From CAWDMN01 sp963803155 (GTDB taxonomy: Bacteria; Acidobacteriota; Terriglobia; Versatilivoradales; Versatilivoraceae): a stretch of DNA of 64,000 bases. Shown here in pieces: positions 44,623 to 53,506 of this stretch (within the stretch, counting starts at the first letter, position 1; the number at the start of each line of letters is the position of its first letter). A program made the translations under genes and the position numbers. Below the pieces are notes generated by a model. The model searched no databases. It worked only from the letters and a program-made list of their open reading frames with translations, and was not told the origin of the DNA. Location of the stretch: positions 1 to 64,000 of the forward strand of contig CAWDMN010000039.1 in NCBI GenBank assembly GCA_963803155.1, read 5' to 3'.

Positions 44623-44715
44623 GGTGGAAGGCTCGAGCGAGACGAGGTCACCCCTCGTACATTGCCACGCCAACCAAGCTTCCTTCGCGAGCGTGCACCC
44701 AGCCCCCGCTCCACC
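44623..44715 (+). repeat. family B intergenic repeat, divergent copy 6
   Basis: GGTGGAAGGCTCGAG at the left, GACGAGGTCACC (a remnant of the GTGAC core) at 44641-44652, GTGCACCC and CCGCTCCACC at the right. It lies in the 159-base gap between convergent genes and touches the barrel gene's stop. Confidence 0.65.
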
Positions 44716-44719
44716 TCGA

Positions 44720-45952
44720 TCAGAAGCTATAGCGCAATCCCAGGCTGAGCGTGGCTTGTACCGGCAGGCTCCCGTATTGGCTTTGGGATTTTCCTCCAAA
44801 AAAGCTGGTTCTCAGGTAAACATTCCAATGGCCTTTGAATTGGTAGCTGGCCTGTGGAATGACTGCCCTGGAGAAATCGGAAAGATTTCCGAGTAAAATC
44901 CCCTGAACTCCCAGCCGGTTGTGCAGCCAGAAATGTCCTCCCATCAGGAACAGCATATTTTGACCGGCTGGCATTTGGGTATAACTTTGCTGTAATTGCA
45001 GGAATCGCAAAAAGGCCGGGTTGAGCAGTGACGGCCCCAATCCATCCTGTTTCCACTCCCAGGTCAACGCTTCTGCTTCCGCAAAAATAGTTTTCTCCGC
45101 CAGGTGGCTCAAACCTTCCCCGTCGTAACACCACTCCCCAATTACATTCCAGCCGTTGCGGAATGTATAATTCATGCCCAGCACCGATTTCAGGATTCCC
45201 TGGCGATTCCCGCCGTAATTCGTGAAATTATCCCTTTGATTCCACGCCACCTCACCATGCAATTCAAGACTCTGTCCGGCGACATAAGAGAAATTCCCAC
45301 CCCAACGATGTGGGCCAGCCGAAGGAACAATTCCCATAAACGAAAAATCCAGTCCCTTCCACAGCCGATTGTAGCGAAACGCCAGCGAATCCCTGGAACC
45401 GATCGGCTGCCGGGTGAAATACAATCGGGGCGCGGTATAGACCAAATTAAAGGCGTGACTTCCACGCGTCCAATCCAACTCAATTAATTCCGTTCCACTT
45501 CGCAAATCAAGGCGGTCCTGGGGATCCTGCAGATCTTTGGGAGGATCGATGAACCCCGAAGGATTGAACACATACCCGGTCCCCCAGCGCTGGATTTTTT
45601 TCCCCGCGACAACATCCCACCGGCTCGTCAGGGAATAAACGGCAAAAGCTTCTTTACAGTAAAAATGATGCTGAGTTTTTTGCGCATAATAGAGGCGGTC
45701 GTTAAACGAACCTTGCAAATGCAGCCGTTCTTTGAGTCTCCAGGAAAGCATGCCGTGAATCACCAAATCGTTGCCGTAATCGGGGATGGCGAAAAGCTCT
45801 CCTCCAGGATTCCACGGAGAGTCCTCGCGCGCCCTGGAGGCATTGAATTCATTGGCAATCCAAAACTGCCAGTCCCATTCGCCATAGGTCGCGGTTGGAA
45901 TCAGGAAGAAAACCGTGGACAACAATAGCAAATGGCACCGAACCTTCGTCAT
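44720..45952 (-). CDS. outer-membrane beta-barrel protein
   Basis: 410 aa. Signal peptide in residues 1-24 (LLLLSTVFFLIPTATYG), then many alternating hydrophobic/polar strands with aromatic girdles (LVIHGMLSWRLKERLHLQGS, LGMNYTFRNGWNVIGEW), ending in TLSLGLRYSF, whose terminal Phe is the usual barrel signature for BAM. It is the last gene of a likely operon with an ABC ATPase, an FtsX-type permease and a LolA-like protein. The family is not identified; a role as the outer-membrane receiver or pore of that export path is inference. Confidence 0.75.
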   Translation of the reverse strand: MTKVRCHLLLLSTVFFLIPTATYGEWDWQFWIANEFNASRAREDSPWNPGGELFAIPDYGNDLVIHGMLSWRLKERLHLQGSFNDRLYYAQKTQHHFYCKEAFAVYSLTSRWDVVAGKKIQRWGTGYVFNPSGFIDPPKDLQDPQDRLDLRSGTELIELDWTRGSHAFNLVYTAPRLYFTRQPIGSRDSLAFRYNRLWKGLDFSFMGIVPSAGPHRWGGNFSYVAGQSLELHGEVAWNQRDNFTNYGGNRQGILKSVLGMNYTFRNGWNVIGEWCYDGEGLSHLAEKTIFAEAEALTWEWKQDGLGPSLLNPAFLRFLQLQQSYTQMPAGQNMLFLMGGHFWLHNRLGVQGILLGNLSDFSRAVIPQASYQFKGHWNVYLRTSFFGGKSQSQYGSLPVQATLSLGLRYSF

Positions 45953-46018
45953 GGCAGCACCCTGAGCCCTGTCATTCTGGTTATTTCAGATGACATTTTG
46001 ATCCTGCTTACCCACGCC

Positions 46019-46843
46019 TTAAAACTCCGACATTTTGTTCGTGTTGAAATATTTGTCGGGAATGGCGCGCCTCTTGTAATCGAGATACTCCAGAGTGGTC
46101 TTCTCATTGCTCGCCAGTTTGTCGTGGATGGTCAGTTTGGCAAGAATCCTTTGTCCCTCAAAAGTCCGATACTCTTCAAATTCCGCGGACTTGGAATGCT
46201 TGCCGGACAAAAGGAAAAACTCCGCCTTGACCGGGGTAAAGTCCGCCAGGTTCACCCAATAAAGAATTCGCTGATAGGTGGCGCCCTTGCGCTTGGCGAT
46301 TAATTCCAACAGCGCGCAATTCCTGCCATTTTGTTTCTCCTCGCCCAAGAGCGTGGGAGTATAATCGGAAGCATAATAAGTGCGTGCCACATCTCCATTG
46401 CTCGCCTGCCCTACCAAGCGCTGCAGCGGAGTAATCCGGACCGGCTTGGAGACATCCGGCAATGTCATCCAGAAATCATCGCCCAGGAGTAGGACTCTCA
46501 GGCCGCGCTGGTTAGGGTCAAGGGATTTAACTAGCGCCTTTTCGGCCCCTTGAGCGAAAACCTCAAATAGACTCTGCTGTTCAATCGATCCATTTTTGTA
46601 ATAAGTGATCCGGGTGCGCACTACAGCAGATCCCTTTCCATTCCTGAGCAGATCCGAGTTTTGCAGGACCTCCGCCGCGGAAAGGCCAGTCGAGGTTCGA
46701 TCCGAAGCAGTCAGCATGTGAGGAATGATGAGAGGGAAAAATAACAGTGCGAAGAGTAGAGTCCGGCACTGTGGAGTCTTTTCAATTATTGGGTCAACTA
46801 ATGATTTTTTGGATGGTCTCATTTTTGGATCGGGAATGTTCAT
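46019..46843 (-). CDS. LolA-like outer-membrane lipoprotein-sorting protein
   Basis: 274 aa from ATG 46843, with AAAGGAG upstream. A basic N-terminus and a hydrophobic signal (TLLFALLFFPLIIPHML) precede a LolA/LolB-like half-barrel with ALVKSLDPNQRGLRVLLLGD, DDFWMTLPDVSKPVRITPLQ, and PVKAEFFLLSGK. The motif D-x-x-R-G and the pairing with ABC genes match the standalone 'outer membrane lipoprotein-sorting protein' family rather than canonical LolA. It may accept a lipid or lipoprotein from the permease. Reads with the barrel gene 66 bases downstream. Confidence 0.82.
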   Translation of the reverse strand: MNIPDPKMRPSKKSLVDPIIEKTPQCRTLLFALLFFPLIIPHMLTASDRTSTGLSAAEVLQNSDLLRNGKGSAVVRTRITYYKNGSIEQQSLFEVFAQGAEKALVKSLDPNQRGLRVLLLGDDFWMTLPDVSKPVRITPLQRLVGQASNGDVARTYYASDYTPTLLGEEKQNGRNCALLELIAKRKGATYQRILYWVNLADFTPVKAEFFLLSGKHSKSAEFEEYRTFEGQRILAKLTIHDKLASNEKTTLEYLDYKRRAIPDKYFNTNKMSEF

Positions 46844-47032
46844 ATTGATTCTCCTTTGCCCAGGCCGCTGGATTTCAAATTGCAGATCGCGGATTTCAGT
46901 AGCCAGAATAAAGAGTCTTCGTTGGATGTGCAGAGATGACTGAGCCAGGCACAACTCACCGCGGATTCCTTCTTTCTATATTCCATTGCCAAGCCATGAA
47001 CTCCGCAATCTGCACTCTGAACTTGGAAATCA

Positions 47033-48259
47033 TCATATGTGCCCCAGTGCATCGACAATTTTCAGACGCGCTCCGCGCAACGCCGGCAGGACCGAAGCCA
47101 GACCCATCATGAAAATGGCCAGAATGAAAACCCCCAGGTACGTTGCGGGAAGGTGCTGCACCGTAATGGGAAATCCCATCGTATTTCCCGGAGGTGGGGG
47201 AACCATGATCTGAGCCCGGTTCAGCAGACTTCCAAAGAGGAAGGAAAGCAGCGCACCCGCCCCCCCACCCAGGAATCCCATGTATAGGCCCTCGAGAAGA
47301 AACAGCCGAAGGATCCGGCGGCGCGCCGTCCCCAAGGCCATCAGAGTGCCAATTTCCTGGATCCGCTCCATCACGGCCATCATCATAGTGTTGGAGCTGC
47401 TCAAAACCACCAGAATAAAAATCACCAAGCCCAAAAAGACAAAAATGATGTTAAAGGTGGCTGCCACCTGTTTATAGACCAGCGACAGATCGTACCAAGG
47501 CTTTATAGCCAGACCCGGTAGCTTGCCCTGGAACATTTTGGAAAAACTGGCTAGCATGGGATCAGTGAGATCGGTCTTCTCCAAACCTACCACTAACTTG
47601 GTAATCCGGTTCGTATCCAGGAGCCGTTGCGCCGTTTCCAGCCGGACCGTCAACAGCCGGGAATCCGCTTCCTTGAATCCCGTGGTAAATGTTCCCGCCA
47701 CGCTGATGTCGATCCCATTGATGGCGCCGGTGGTGGTGGTGGAAAGGAGGGTCAACGTATCTCCCACATGGGCATTAAGCGACTTGGCCAATGCAATCCC
47801 CAGCAGTGCCGGATTGGGCTGACGGCTCACCAGGAGATCCTCTCCGGACTCCACCTTGCTCAGCATCTTCATTTTTTTTTGGCGATCGGCCTGGATGCCG
47901 CTCCCCATAAAAGCCACCGACTTTTCGCCATTGCTGACCAACCCCATGAATTCCAGCCGGGCCTCGGCCGCCCCCACATGTATTTCCTTCTCAATCGTGC
48001 GCTGTAAATCCTGGTAACGATCAATCCCATATTGGAGAGGTTTCTCCTCTTCCTTGTCCAAAAACCGGCTGTCGTAAACCTGCAGGTGCCCGATCCCCTG
48101 CAAAATGGCGCTCTCGCGAGCCCCATCAAACATGGTGGCCATGAAACCCCGTGTAATGATCAAGGTCATGCAGCCAAAGGTCAGAATGGAAAGCGTGATG
48201 AGACTGCGGCGTTTATTTCGGAAAATGTTGCGCAGTGCGATTCGAGAAAATTTAAACAT
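47033..48259 (-). CDS. ABC transporter permease (MacB/LolE/FtsX type)
   Basis: 408 aa with one N-terminal helix (SLITLSILTFGCMTLIITRG), a large periplasmic domain of about 200 residues, and three C-terminal helices (FNIIFVFLGLVIFILVVLSS, FLLEGLYMGFLGGGAG, VFILAIFMMGLASVLP). The RIQEIGTLMALGTARRRIL loop is the family's coupling segment. The start ATG follows the upstream ATPase by 67 bases. Likely extracts a lipidated or amphipathic substrate with the ATPase. Confidence 0.92.
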   Translation of the reverse strand: MFKFSRIALRNIFRNKRRSLITLSILTFGCMTLIITRGFMATMFDGARESAILQGIGHLQVYDSRFLDKEEEKPLQYGIDRYQDLQRTIEKEIHVGAAEARLEFMGLVSNGEKSVAFMGSGIQADRQKKMKMLSKVESGEDLLVSRQPNPALLGIALAKSLNAHVGDTLTLLSTTTTGAINGIDISVAGTFTTGFKEADSRLLTVRLETAQRLLDTNRITKLVVGLEKTDLTDPMLASFSKMFQGKLPGLAIKPWYDLSLVYKQVAATFNIIFVFLGLVIFILVVLSSSNTMMMAVMERIQEIGTLMALGTARRRILRLFLLEGLYMGFLGGGAGALLSFLFGSLLNRAQIMVPPPPGNTMGFPITVQHLPATYLGVFILAIFMMGLASVLPALRGARLKIVDALGHI

Positions 48260-48326
48260 GGGGTTGTCTCCTTCCGATATTGACGGGCGATGAGTGACAA
48301 GTGACGAGCGACAAGAAAAAAACCGG

Positions 48327-49052
48327 CTAATTCTGCGTCAACAACAGCTCTTTGGTACTGGCATCCTTTGCGTACCCATTAGAAACAATTTGGCCATCCA
48401 GCAGGTGAATGACCCGATTCGCTTTTTGAATAATGCGAGAGTCGTGAGTGGAAAAAAGAAACGTCACACTGGATTCAGCGTTGAGATCTCGCATCAGCTC
48501 AATAATTTCTTGTCCGGTATGACTATCGAGGTTGGCGGTAGGCTCATCGGCCAGGACCACCACCGGGCGGCTTACCAGGGCCCGCGCGATGGCAACCCGC
48601 TGCCGTTCTCCCCCGGAGAGCGCTTGTGGCCGGTGATGCCGGCGTTTGAGCAGTCCCACGCGGTCCAGCATTTCCATGGCGCGCCGCTTTCGATCGGCTG
48701 CTCCCATTCCGTTCAATAACAGCGGATATTCCACATTTTCAAAGGCCGACAAGACCGGAAGCAAATTGAAGTTTTGAAAAACGAATCCCAGCCTGGTTGC
48801 GCGAAATTCCGCCAATTTGTTCAAGTTTTCAGCGGTGACATCCCGTCCTTCGAGACGAAGAGTCCCATGGTCCGGCTTGTCCAGGCAGCCGATTAAATTC
48901 AGGAGAGTCGTCTTGCCGCTGCCGCTAGGTCCGGCAATGGCGACAAATTCCCCGGATTCAACCGTGCAATCAATCTCACTTAAAGCCTGAACGGACGTCT
49001 TTCCCAAACTGTAAGTTTTTCCGAGTTTTTCGCAGCGCACGATCTCGCTCAT
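48327..49052 (-). CDS. ABC transporter ATP-binding protein (LolD/MacB type)
   Basis: 241 aa from ATG 49052 with AAAGGGGG upstream. Walker A GPSGSGKTTLLNLIG, signature LSGGERQRVAIARAL, Walker B VVLADEPTANLD, and the H-loop FSTHDSR are complete. The Q-loop FQNFNLL is present. First gene of the operon with the permease, LolA-like carrier and barrel. The type suggests a mechanotransmission exporter. Confidence 0.95.
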   Translation of the reverse strand: MSEIVRCEKLGKTYSLGKTSVQALSEIDCTVESGEFVAIAGPSGSGKTTLLNLIGCLDKPDHGTLRLEGRDVTAENLNKLAEFRATRLGFVFQNFNLLPVLSAFENVEYPLLLNGMGAADRKRRAMEMLDRVGLLKRRHHRPQALSGGERQRVAIARALVSRPVVVLADEPTANLDSHTGQEIIELMRDLNAESSVTFLFSTHDSRIIQKANRVIHLLDGQIVSNGYAKDASTKELLLTQN

Positions 49053-49324
49053 GATTTTTCCCCCTTTCAAACAGCTTCAGTCTGGCACGAAAAGGGATGA
49101 GCGGGATGGTTGACCTGACGAATTGAGCCGATTAGGTGATCAACTGCAATAATGAAGGATGAATTGAGTTTGGCATTCTGAAGATCCATTCTGTCTTTTC
49201 AATTGGGAAGCCGCTCGCAATTCTCTTATAATGCAAGCTGGGAATGCCATTCGGCAGCCTGGAAGTAATGGGCACATTTTGCCCTCCACTTGAAGGAACT
49301 TGGCGGGGAAACCACAGGTCACTT

Positions 49325-50338
49325 ATGCCGCGATATCTAATTTTTGGCGCAGGCGCCATTGGCAGCATAATGGGGGCGCGACTACACGAGATTAGCCGCG
49401 AAGCCGTTCTCATCGGCCGGAAAGAACACACCGAATCCATCAAACTCCACGGCTTGCGCATCGTTCACAAGGGGGACTCGCGAACGTTCCAGGTTCCCTC
49501 CAACAGTTCTTTGCTCCAAATCGAACCCCGGCGGGATGATCGGCTTCTCATAACCTTGAAAGCTCAACAGACGGATAAAGAACTGGCTGGATTAGCGGAA
49601 AGGTTCTCCACTGCCACACCGGTGGTTTCTTTCCAAAACGGGGTTCGGAATGAAGAGGTACTGGCAACCAGGTTTTCCCATGTCTACGGCGGACTCGTGG
49701 ACTTCAGCGGAACATTCCTTGAACCTGGACTCGTGCATCATACCCGCGGCAACATCCTGGCTCTCGGCTTGTTCCCGGAGGGGATGGATGAGACTGGCGA
49801 ATCAATTGCCCAAGACCTGGAGCAGGCGGGATTTCAGGTGGATCAGTCTACACATATCATGGAATTAAAATGGTGGAAGCTGGTGATCAACACGACCAAT
49901 GCGCTGCTGGCCATCCTGGATTGTTGGGTGCAAAAAGGACACAGCCATCCCGATTACTATCCTCTCGTGGCGGACGTAATGGAAGAATCACTACAAGTTT
50001 TAAATGCAGTTGGCATCAAGACTCAATCTCCCGCCGGCGTCCCCCCTCTGCCCGAAAGGATTGAGAGAATGCGAAAGGGAGAAATGGCGGTCGAATGGGA
50101 ATTACCCTATGAGCAGAGGACTTATCCTTCCACTTGGCAGGACTTGAAGTTAAAGCGGGGATCCAGCGAAGCAGATTTGTTCAATGGAGAGATTGTCAGA
50201 CTCGCCCAACAGCGAGGCATTCAAGCTCCCCGGAACGGCTGGCTTCTAAGAATACTAAAAGAGAAGGAACTCAACCGGGAACCGCCCGGGGGGTTCACAT
50301 CCTTGCAAGTAAAACGATTCTTTGATGGGTTGAGTTGA
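49325..50338 (+). CDS. 2-dehydropantoate 2-reductase family protein
   Basis: 337 aa from ATG 49325. The Rossmann motif is IFGAGAIGSIMGARLHE; the ketopantoate-reductase pattern includes ITLKAQQTDKELAG, VVSFQNGVRNEEVLA, and LKWWKLVINTTNALLAILD with the catalytic Lys. Reduces ketopantoate to pantoate for CoA synthesis, although members with other 2-oxoacids exist. ATG 49325 is chosen over the upstream ATG 49244 because the nucleotide-binding strand begins at once. Confidence 0.87.
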   Translation: MPRYLIFGAGAIGSIMGARLHEISREAVLIGRKEHTESIKLHGLRIVHKGDSRTFQVPSNSSLLQIEPRRDDRLLITLKAQQTDKELAGLAERFSTATPVVSFQNGVRNEEVLATRFSHVYGGLVDFSGTFLEPGLVHHTRGNILALGLFPEGMDETGESIAQDLEQAGFQVDQSTHIMELKWWKLVINTTNALLAILDCWVQKGHSHPDYYPLVADVMEESLQVLNAVGIKTQSPAGVPPLPERIERMRKGEMAVEWELPYEQRTYPSTWQDLKLKRGSSEADLFNGEIVRLAQQRGIQAPRNGWLLRILKEKELNREPPGGFTSLQVKRFFDGLS

Positions 50339-50429
50339 TTGAACCAGTGGATTTTTTGGAACCGCGGAGCCGCTTTCGTGGCTCCACGGCTTCTGGCTGG
50401 CCTGGCATCCCGTAAGACAAGCTGCGACA

Positions 50430-50756
50430 TTACTTGGCAAACTTGCGGATTACATCACCGACTAGCGCCTTGATTTCTTCCGCCTTCAAACGTTGTTTGA
50501 AAGCGGGCATCATCTTCTGGCCATTTGTAATAATTTGAATTAATTCTTCGTCCTTGTGTTTGGCCTGCCACTCTTTGTCGGTAAAATCCGGAGTCTTCAT
50601 TGGCCCGCCCTTGCCGTCCAATTTGTGACAGGCCGCGCACATTTTCTTATAAGCGCCAGCGGCATCGGATTCCGATTGGGCAAAAGATTGAGTGACCACC
50701 AGACTCAACAGGCCGGTGGCTAACAGCGAGAGAATCAGAGTGATTGGTTTCCGCAA
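50430..50756 (-). CDS. exported monohaem cytochrome c (class I)
   Basis: 108 aa. Signal peptide in residues 1-26 with LLSLVVTQSFAQ. Haem motif CAACH (residues about 40-44) and the axial Met in QKMMPAFKQ; closing helix LVGDVIRKFAK. It is a small electron carrier of the periplasm. The next gene upstream encodes an exported Cys-rich protein (50824-51372), 67 bases away on the same strand. Confidence 0.9.
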   Translation of the reverse strand: MRKPITLILSLLATGLLSLVVTQSFAQSESDAAGAYKKMCAACHKLDGKGGPMKTPDFTDKEWQAKHKDEELIQIITNGQKMMPAFKQRLKAEEIKALVGDVIRKFAK

Positions 50757-50823
50757 GGGGATATCCTCCTTATCATATTGATCAAAACATGCAGTCTCAA
50801 TTATAACGACAAGTGGAAACAGT

Positions 50824-51372
50824 TCAAACCGTCGCTACAAAATGACAACAATCTCCTCCACGTTTAATCGATTTGAGCAACTCCACCCGCACAGATTTCC
50901 CCGAAACAGTTTCAAGCATCTCTTTGACCCATCCGACGGAGCAATGGCAGTAGGTCTCCGAGAGGCGGGATGGATCTGACTTTACCAAGGGACAAAAACA
51001 TTCCGGGTAGACCAGAGTTATCTTGTTCCCATCCTGGCGGGCATTGCCCTTGCCCAAATGCCCCTCCATGACCTTGAGAAACTTTTCCATCTGCCCCTTG
51101 TTTTGTTCGGCCATCGAGATAGAGCCTCGCCGGGCACAAGCCCTGCCGTTGGCCTCCATCAGCTTGACGCGCGCCGTTTCATCGAGCTGGGAGTCCATGT
51201 TCTTTAGCAACTCTTTCACCCAAGCATGAACATATTTCATGGCGAGATCCTCCTTGGCTTCCTGGATTTTCTCCTCTGCATGAAGAGGCAGAGAAAAATC
51301 CAAAGCTGAAGCCCCTGCTAACAGAAAGGCCGTCGAACGTTCCAGAAACTCCTTCCGATTTAAATCAGACAT
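50824..51372 (-). CDS. secreted seven-cysteine protein, DUF6144-like
   Basis: 182 aa from ATG 51372; AAGGAGG lies upstream. A signal-like stretch (STAFLLAGASALDFSLPLHA) follows an Asn-Arg-Lys start that is close to, but not, a twin-arginine motif. Cys79, 125, 127, 142, 144, 175 and 176 are placed as C, CFC, CHC and CC, in the pattern YPECFCPLVKS and YCHCSVGW. I suspect DUF6144 membership but cannot confirm it. Paired CxC and CC motifs suggest metal or Fe-S binding. Likely co-transcribed with cytochrome c. Confidence 0.65.
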   Translation of the reverse strand: MSDLNRKEFLERSTAFLLAGASALDFSLPLHAEEKIQEAKEDLAMKYVHAWVKELLKNMDSQLDETARVKLMEANGRACARRGSISMAEQNKGQMEKFLKVMEGHLGKGNARQDGNKITLVYPECFCPLVKSDPSRLSETYCHCSVGWVKEMLETVSGKSVRVELLKSIKRGGDCCHFVATV

Positions 51373-51393
51373 CCCTTGCCTCCTTGAGCGGCA

Positions 51394-51501
51394 GGTGAAG
51401 CGGGCATGTGTGATCGCAGTCACCCCGTGCACGCTCGCATGACCGGCTTGATTGGCTTGGCAACACGCGAAGGGTGACTTCGTTATGCTTGCGCATTCCA
51501 C
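51394..51501 (-). repeat. family B intergenic repeat, copy 7
   Basis: On the minus strand GGTGGAATGCGCA at the left, AACGAAGTCACCC (a half-worn GTGAC core), and the right half ends GCCCGCTTCACC. It lies between pdxJ's stop and the Cys-rich gene's start, so it may split or terminate the transcript. Confidence 0.7.
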
Positions 51502-51522
51502 CGCCGCGCGTGGCACTTTGGA

Positions 51523-52257
51523 TCAACTTTCCAACAGGGTCACCATCTCCCGGATAGCTTTATCCAACCCCACCAAAATGGCACGGGCCATGATGTTGTG
51601 CCCAATGTTCAACTCTTCCATTTGGGGAAGGTCACTGATGGGTTTGACGTTCCGATAAGTCAAGCCGTGCCCTCCATGCGTTCGCAGACCAAGTTCTTCA
51701 GCCAGACTCACCGCGGCCATCACCTCCTGGAAAGCTTTCTCTGCCTGCACTTCGGTCTTGGGAGTGAGATAAAGCGTGGCGTCGGAATAGCGGGCGGTGT
51801 TGATCTCGATAATCCCGGCCCCACAATTTTGGGCGGCTTCAATTTGCACCGGATCAGGATCGATGAAAAGGCTGACGGTAGTCCCACCCTGTTGGAGCTT
51901 TTGTGTCGCCGCTTTAATCATGTCAAAGTTCCGTATACAATCCAAGCCTCCTTGAGTCGTGATTTCCCCAGGAAACTCCGGAACCAGTGTGACGGTGTCT
52001 GGCCGGATGTCGAGGGCGATCCGAATCATCTCGTCCGTGGCAGCCATTTCCAGATTGAGCCGGGTCTTGACGGTTTCGCGCAACAACTCCACGTCCCGGT
52101 CCTGGATGTGCCGGCGATCACTGCGCAAGTGCACCGTGATTCCATCCGCCCCAGCCAGTTCGGCAATCACCGCGGCCGCGACAGGATCCGGCTCATTAGT
52201 CTTTCGTGCCTCGCGCAGCGTGGCAACGTGATCGATGTTGACTCCAAGTTTTGTCAT
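51523..52257 (-). CDS. pdxJ: pyridoxine 5'-phosphate synthase
   Basis: 244 aa. Family pattern LGVNIDHVATLREARK, then ADGITVHLRSDRRHIQDRDV, TVTLVPEFPGEITTQGGLD, and a C-terminal GHNIMARAILVGLDKAI. Condenses 3-amino-2-oxopropyl phosphate with deoxyxylulose 5-phosphate to form pyridoxine 5'-phosphate. Catalytic His and Glu residues of the TIM barrel are conserved. Length is normal. Stands apart, with a family B repeat after its stop. Confidence 0.97.
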   Translation of the reverse strand: MTKLGVNIDHVATLREARKTNEPDPVAAAVIAELAGADGITVHLRSDRRHIQDRDVELLRETVKTRLNLEMAATDEMIRIALDIRPDTVTLVPEFPGEITTQGGLDCIRNFDMIKAATQKLQQGGTTVSLFIDPDPVQIEAAQNCGAGIIEINTARYSDATLYLTPKTEVQAEKAFQEVMAAVSLAEELGLRTHGGHGLTYRNVKPISDLPQMEELNIGHNIMARAILVGLDKAIREMVTLLES

Positions 52258-52460
52258 AGGGGATCTCGTTTCGCGTTTTCAATATTTTTGGATATGTGAA
52301 GCCTTATCCCGATAGCGCCTGACGCCGTGTTTCCAGCATAAAGCGTCACGAACTCAGCCAATAATGGCCCGGACATCGCGCCTCCTTGTTACATATAACA
52401 AGTTGCGCGCTGCGGTTAACGCATCTTAAGCATGACATCTTTCGACTTTTTTGATTGACT

Positions 52461-53195
52461 CTATTTATATCTCCCGCAAAGATCATTCCAGCGTATTTGG
52501 AGAAGATCCAGAAACATTTGAGTGGAATCCTTCACCATGCTGACTTTTGTCCCCTCGATGTGATTCCAGCGCACGGGAATTTCCCTCAGGCGCAAACCTC
52601 TTTTCCGCGCAATATACAGCACCTCGGGATCAAAGCCGAAACGCTTGATTCGCTGCCGATCGAAAACCGGCAAAATTTCCTTACAGCGAAAGGCTTTGAA
52701 TCCGCATTGGGTGTCTTTAAATTGCAGTCCAGTCAATAATTGGACAAAGAAATTAAACACCTTCCCGGAAAATTCGCGGAAGGAAGACTGATGAACCCCT
52801 ATCAGCGAGCGGTCGAGTGCGCGGGATCCAAAAGTGACGTCCGCTTCGCCATTAAAAATGGGATCCAGAATTTTGGGCATCTCCTCGACAGGAGCTGAAA
52901 GGTCGGCATCGGTAAACAGAGCAATCGTTCCCCGGGCATTTCGAATCCCGTTTTTGATGCTATATCCCTTGCCGCAATTTTCTCCATTGTCGACCAGCCG
53001 CAAAGACTGCCATTGCCCCGCATAATTCCGCACCACTCCGCAAGTGTCGTCACTCGAACCATCATTCACCACAATCACTTCAGCAGTCCAATTTTGGGAC
53101 TCCAAGTATTGCCGGAGGATCTTCAAGCTGGCGCCAATCCGAACAGCTTCATTATATGCGGGAATGACGATGGAGAGATCGGGCGCTTGGCTCAT
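52461..53195 (-). CDS. glycosyltransferase family 2, dolichyl-phosphate-glucosyltransferase-like
   Basis: 244 aa from ATG 53195. N-terminal GT-A core: LSIVIPAYNEAVRIGASL, VIVVNDGSSDDT, then GKGYSIKNGIRNARG, FTDADLSAPVEEM (DxD). The C-terminal part includes DTQCGFKAFR and a FGFDPEVLYIARKRG block. The pattern is that of ALG5/DPG-synthase-like enzymes that put a sugar on polyprenyl phosphate. No long membrane helix is seen. A start at 53204 is also possible; neither has a clear ribosome site. Confidence 0.9.
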   Translation of the reverse strand: MSQAPDLSIVIPAYNEAVRIGASLKILRQYLESQNWTAEVIVVNDGSSDDTCGVVRNYAGQWQSLRLVDNGENCGKGYSIKNGIRNARGTIALFTDADLSAPVEEMPKILDPIFNGEADVTFGSRALDRSLIGVHQSSFREFSGKVFNFFVQLLTGLQFKDTQCGFKAFRCKEILPVFDRQRIKRFGFDPEVLYIARKRGLRLREIPVRWNHIEGTKVSMVKDSTQMFLDLLQIRWNDLCGRYK

Positions 53196-53244
53196 GAGGC
53201 ACACTTTATATCAAATCTGGCTGGAGTATTGAACAGAAAATGTT

Positions 53245-53304
53245 TGGAGGCGGGATGCCCTCATCCCGCTCTTCGTTGCGCGCCGTGAAGGCACGGCGCC
53301 TCCT
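53245..53304 (+). repeat. family A intergenic dyad repeat, copy 7 (short subtype)
   Basis: TGGAGGCGGGATGCCCTCAT at the left and GGCACGGCGCCTCCTTCC at the right. Shares its centre with the copy at 4601 and not with the longer copies, so the two form a subtype. It lies in the 311-base divergent gap between the GT2 and lactonase genes. Confidence 0.75.
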
Positions 53305-53506
53305 TCCAGCCTGCTTCTCCTCCCCGTGCCGCCCCACTCAATAAAAAGCAATCCGCATTTTGCGCACACCCGCTGCATCCAAGGTCGCGTCTCAGTGTTT
53401 GGAAAAATCACGGAAACCTTTCCAGTGAAATGCTATGATGATATGGATTTATAAATTCAAGATTGAGGGAGTGCCTGATTTTCCGGGCAAAAGGAGGAGA
53501 GCACAC

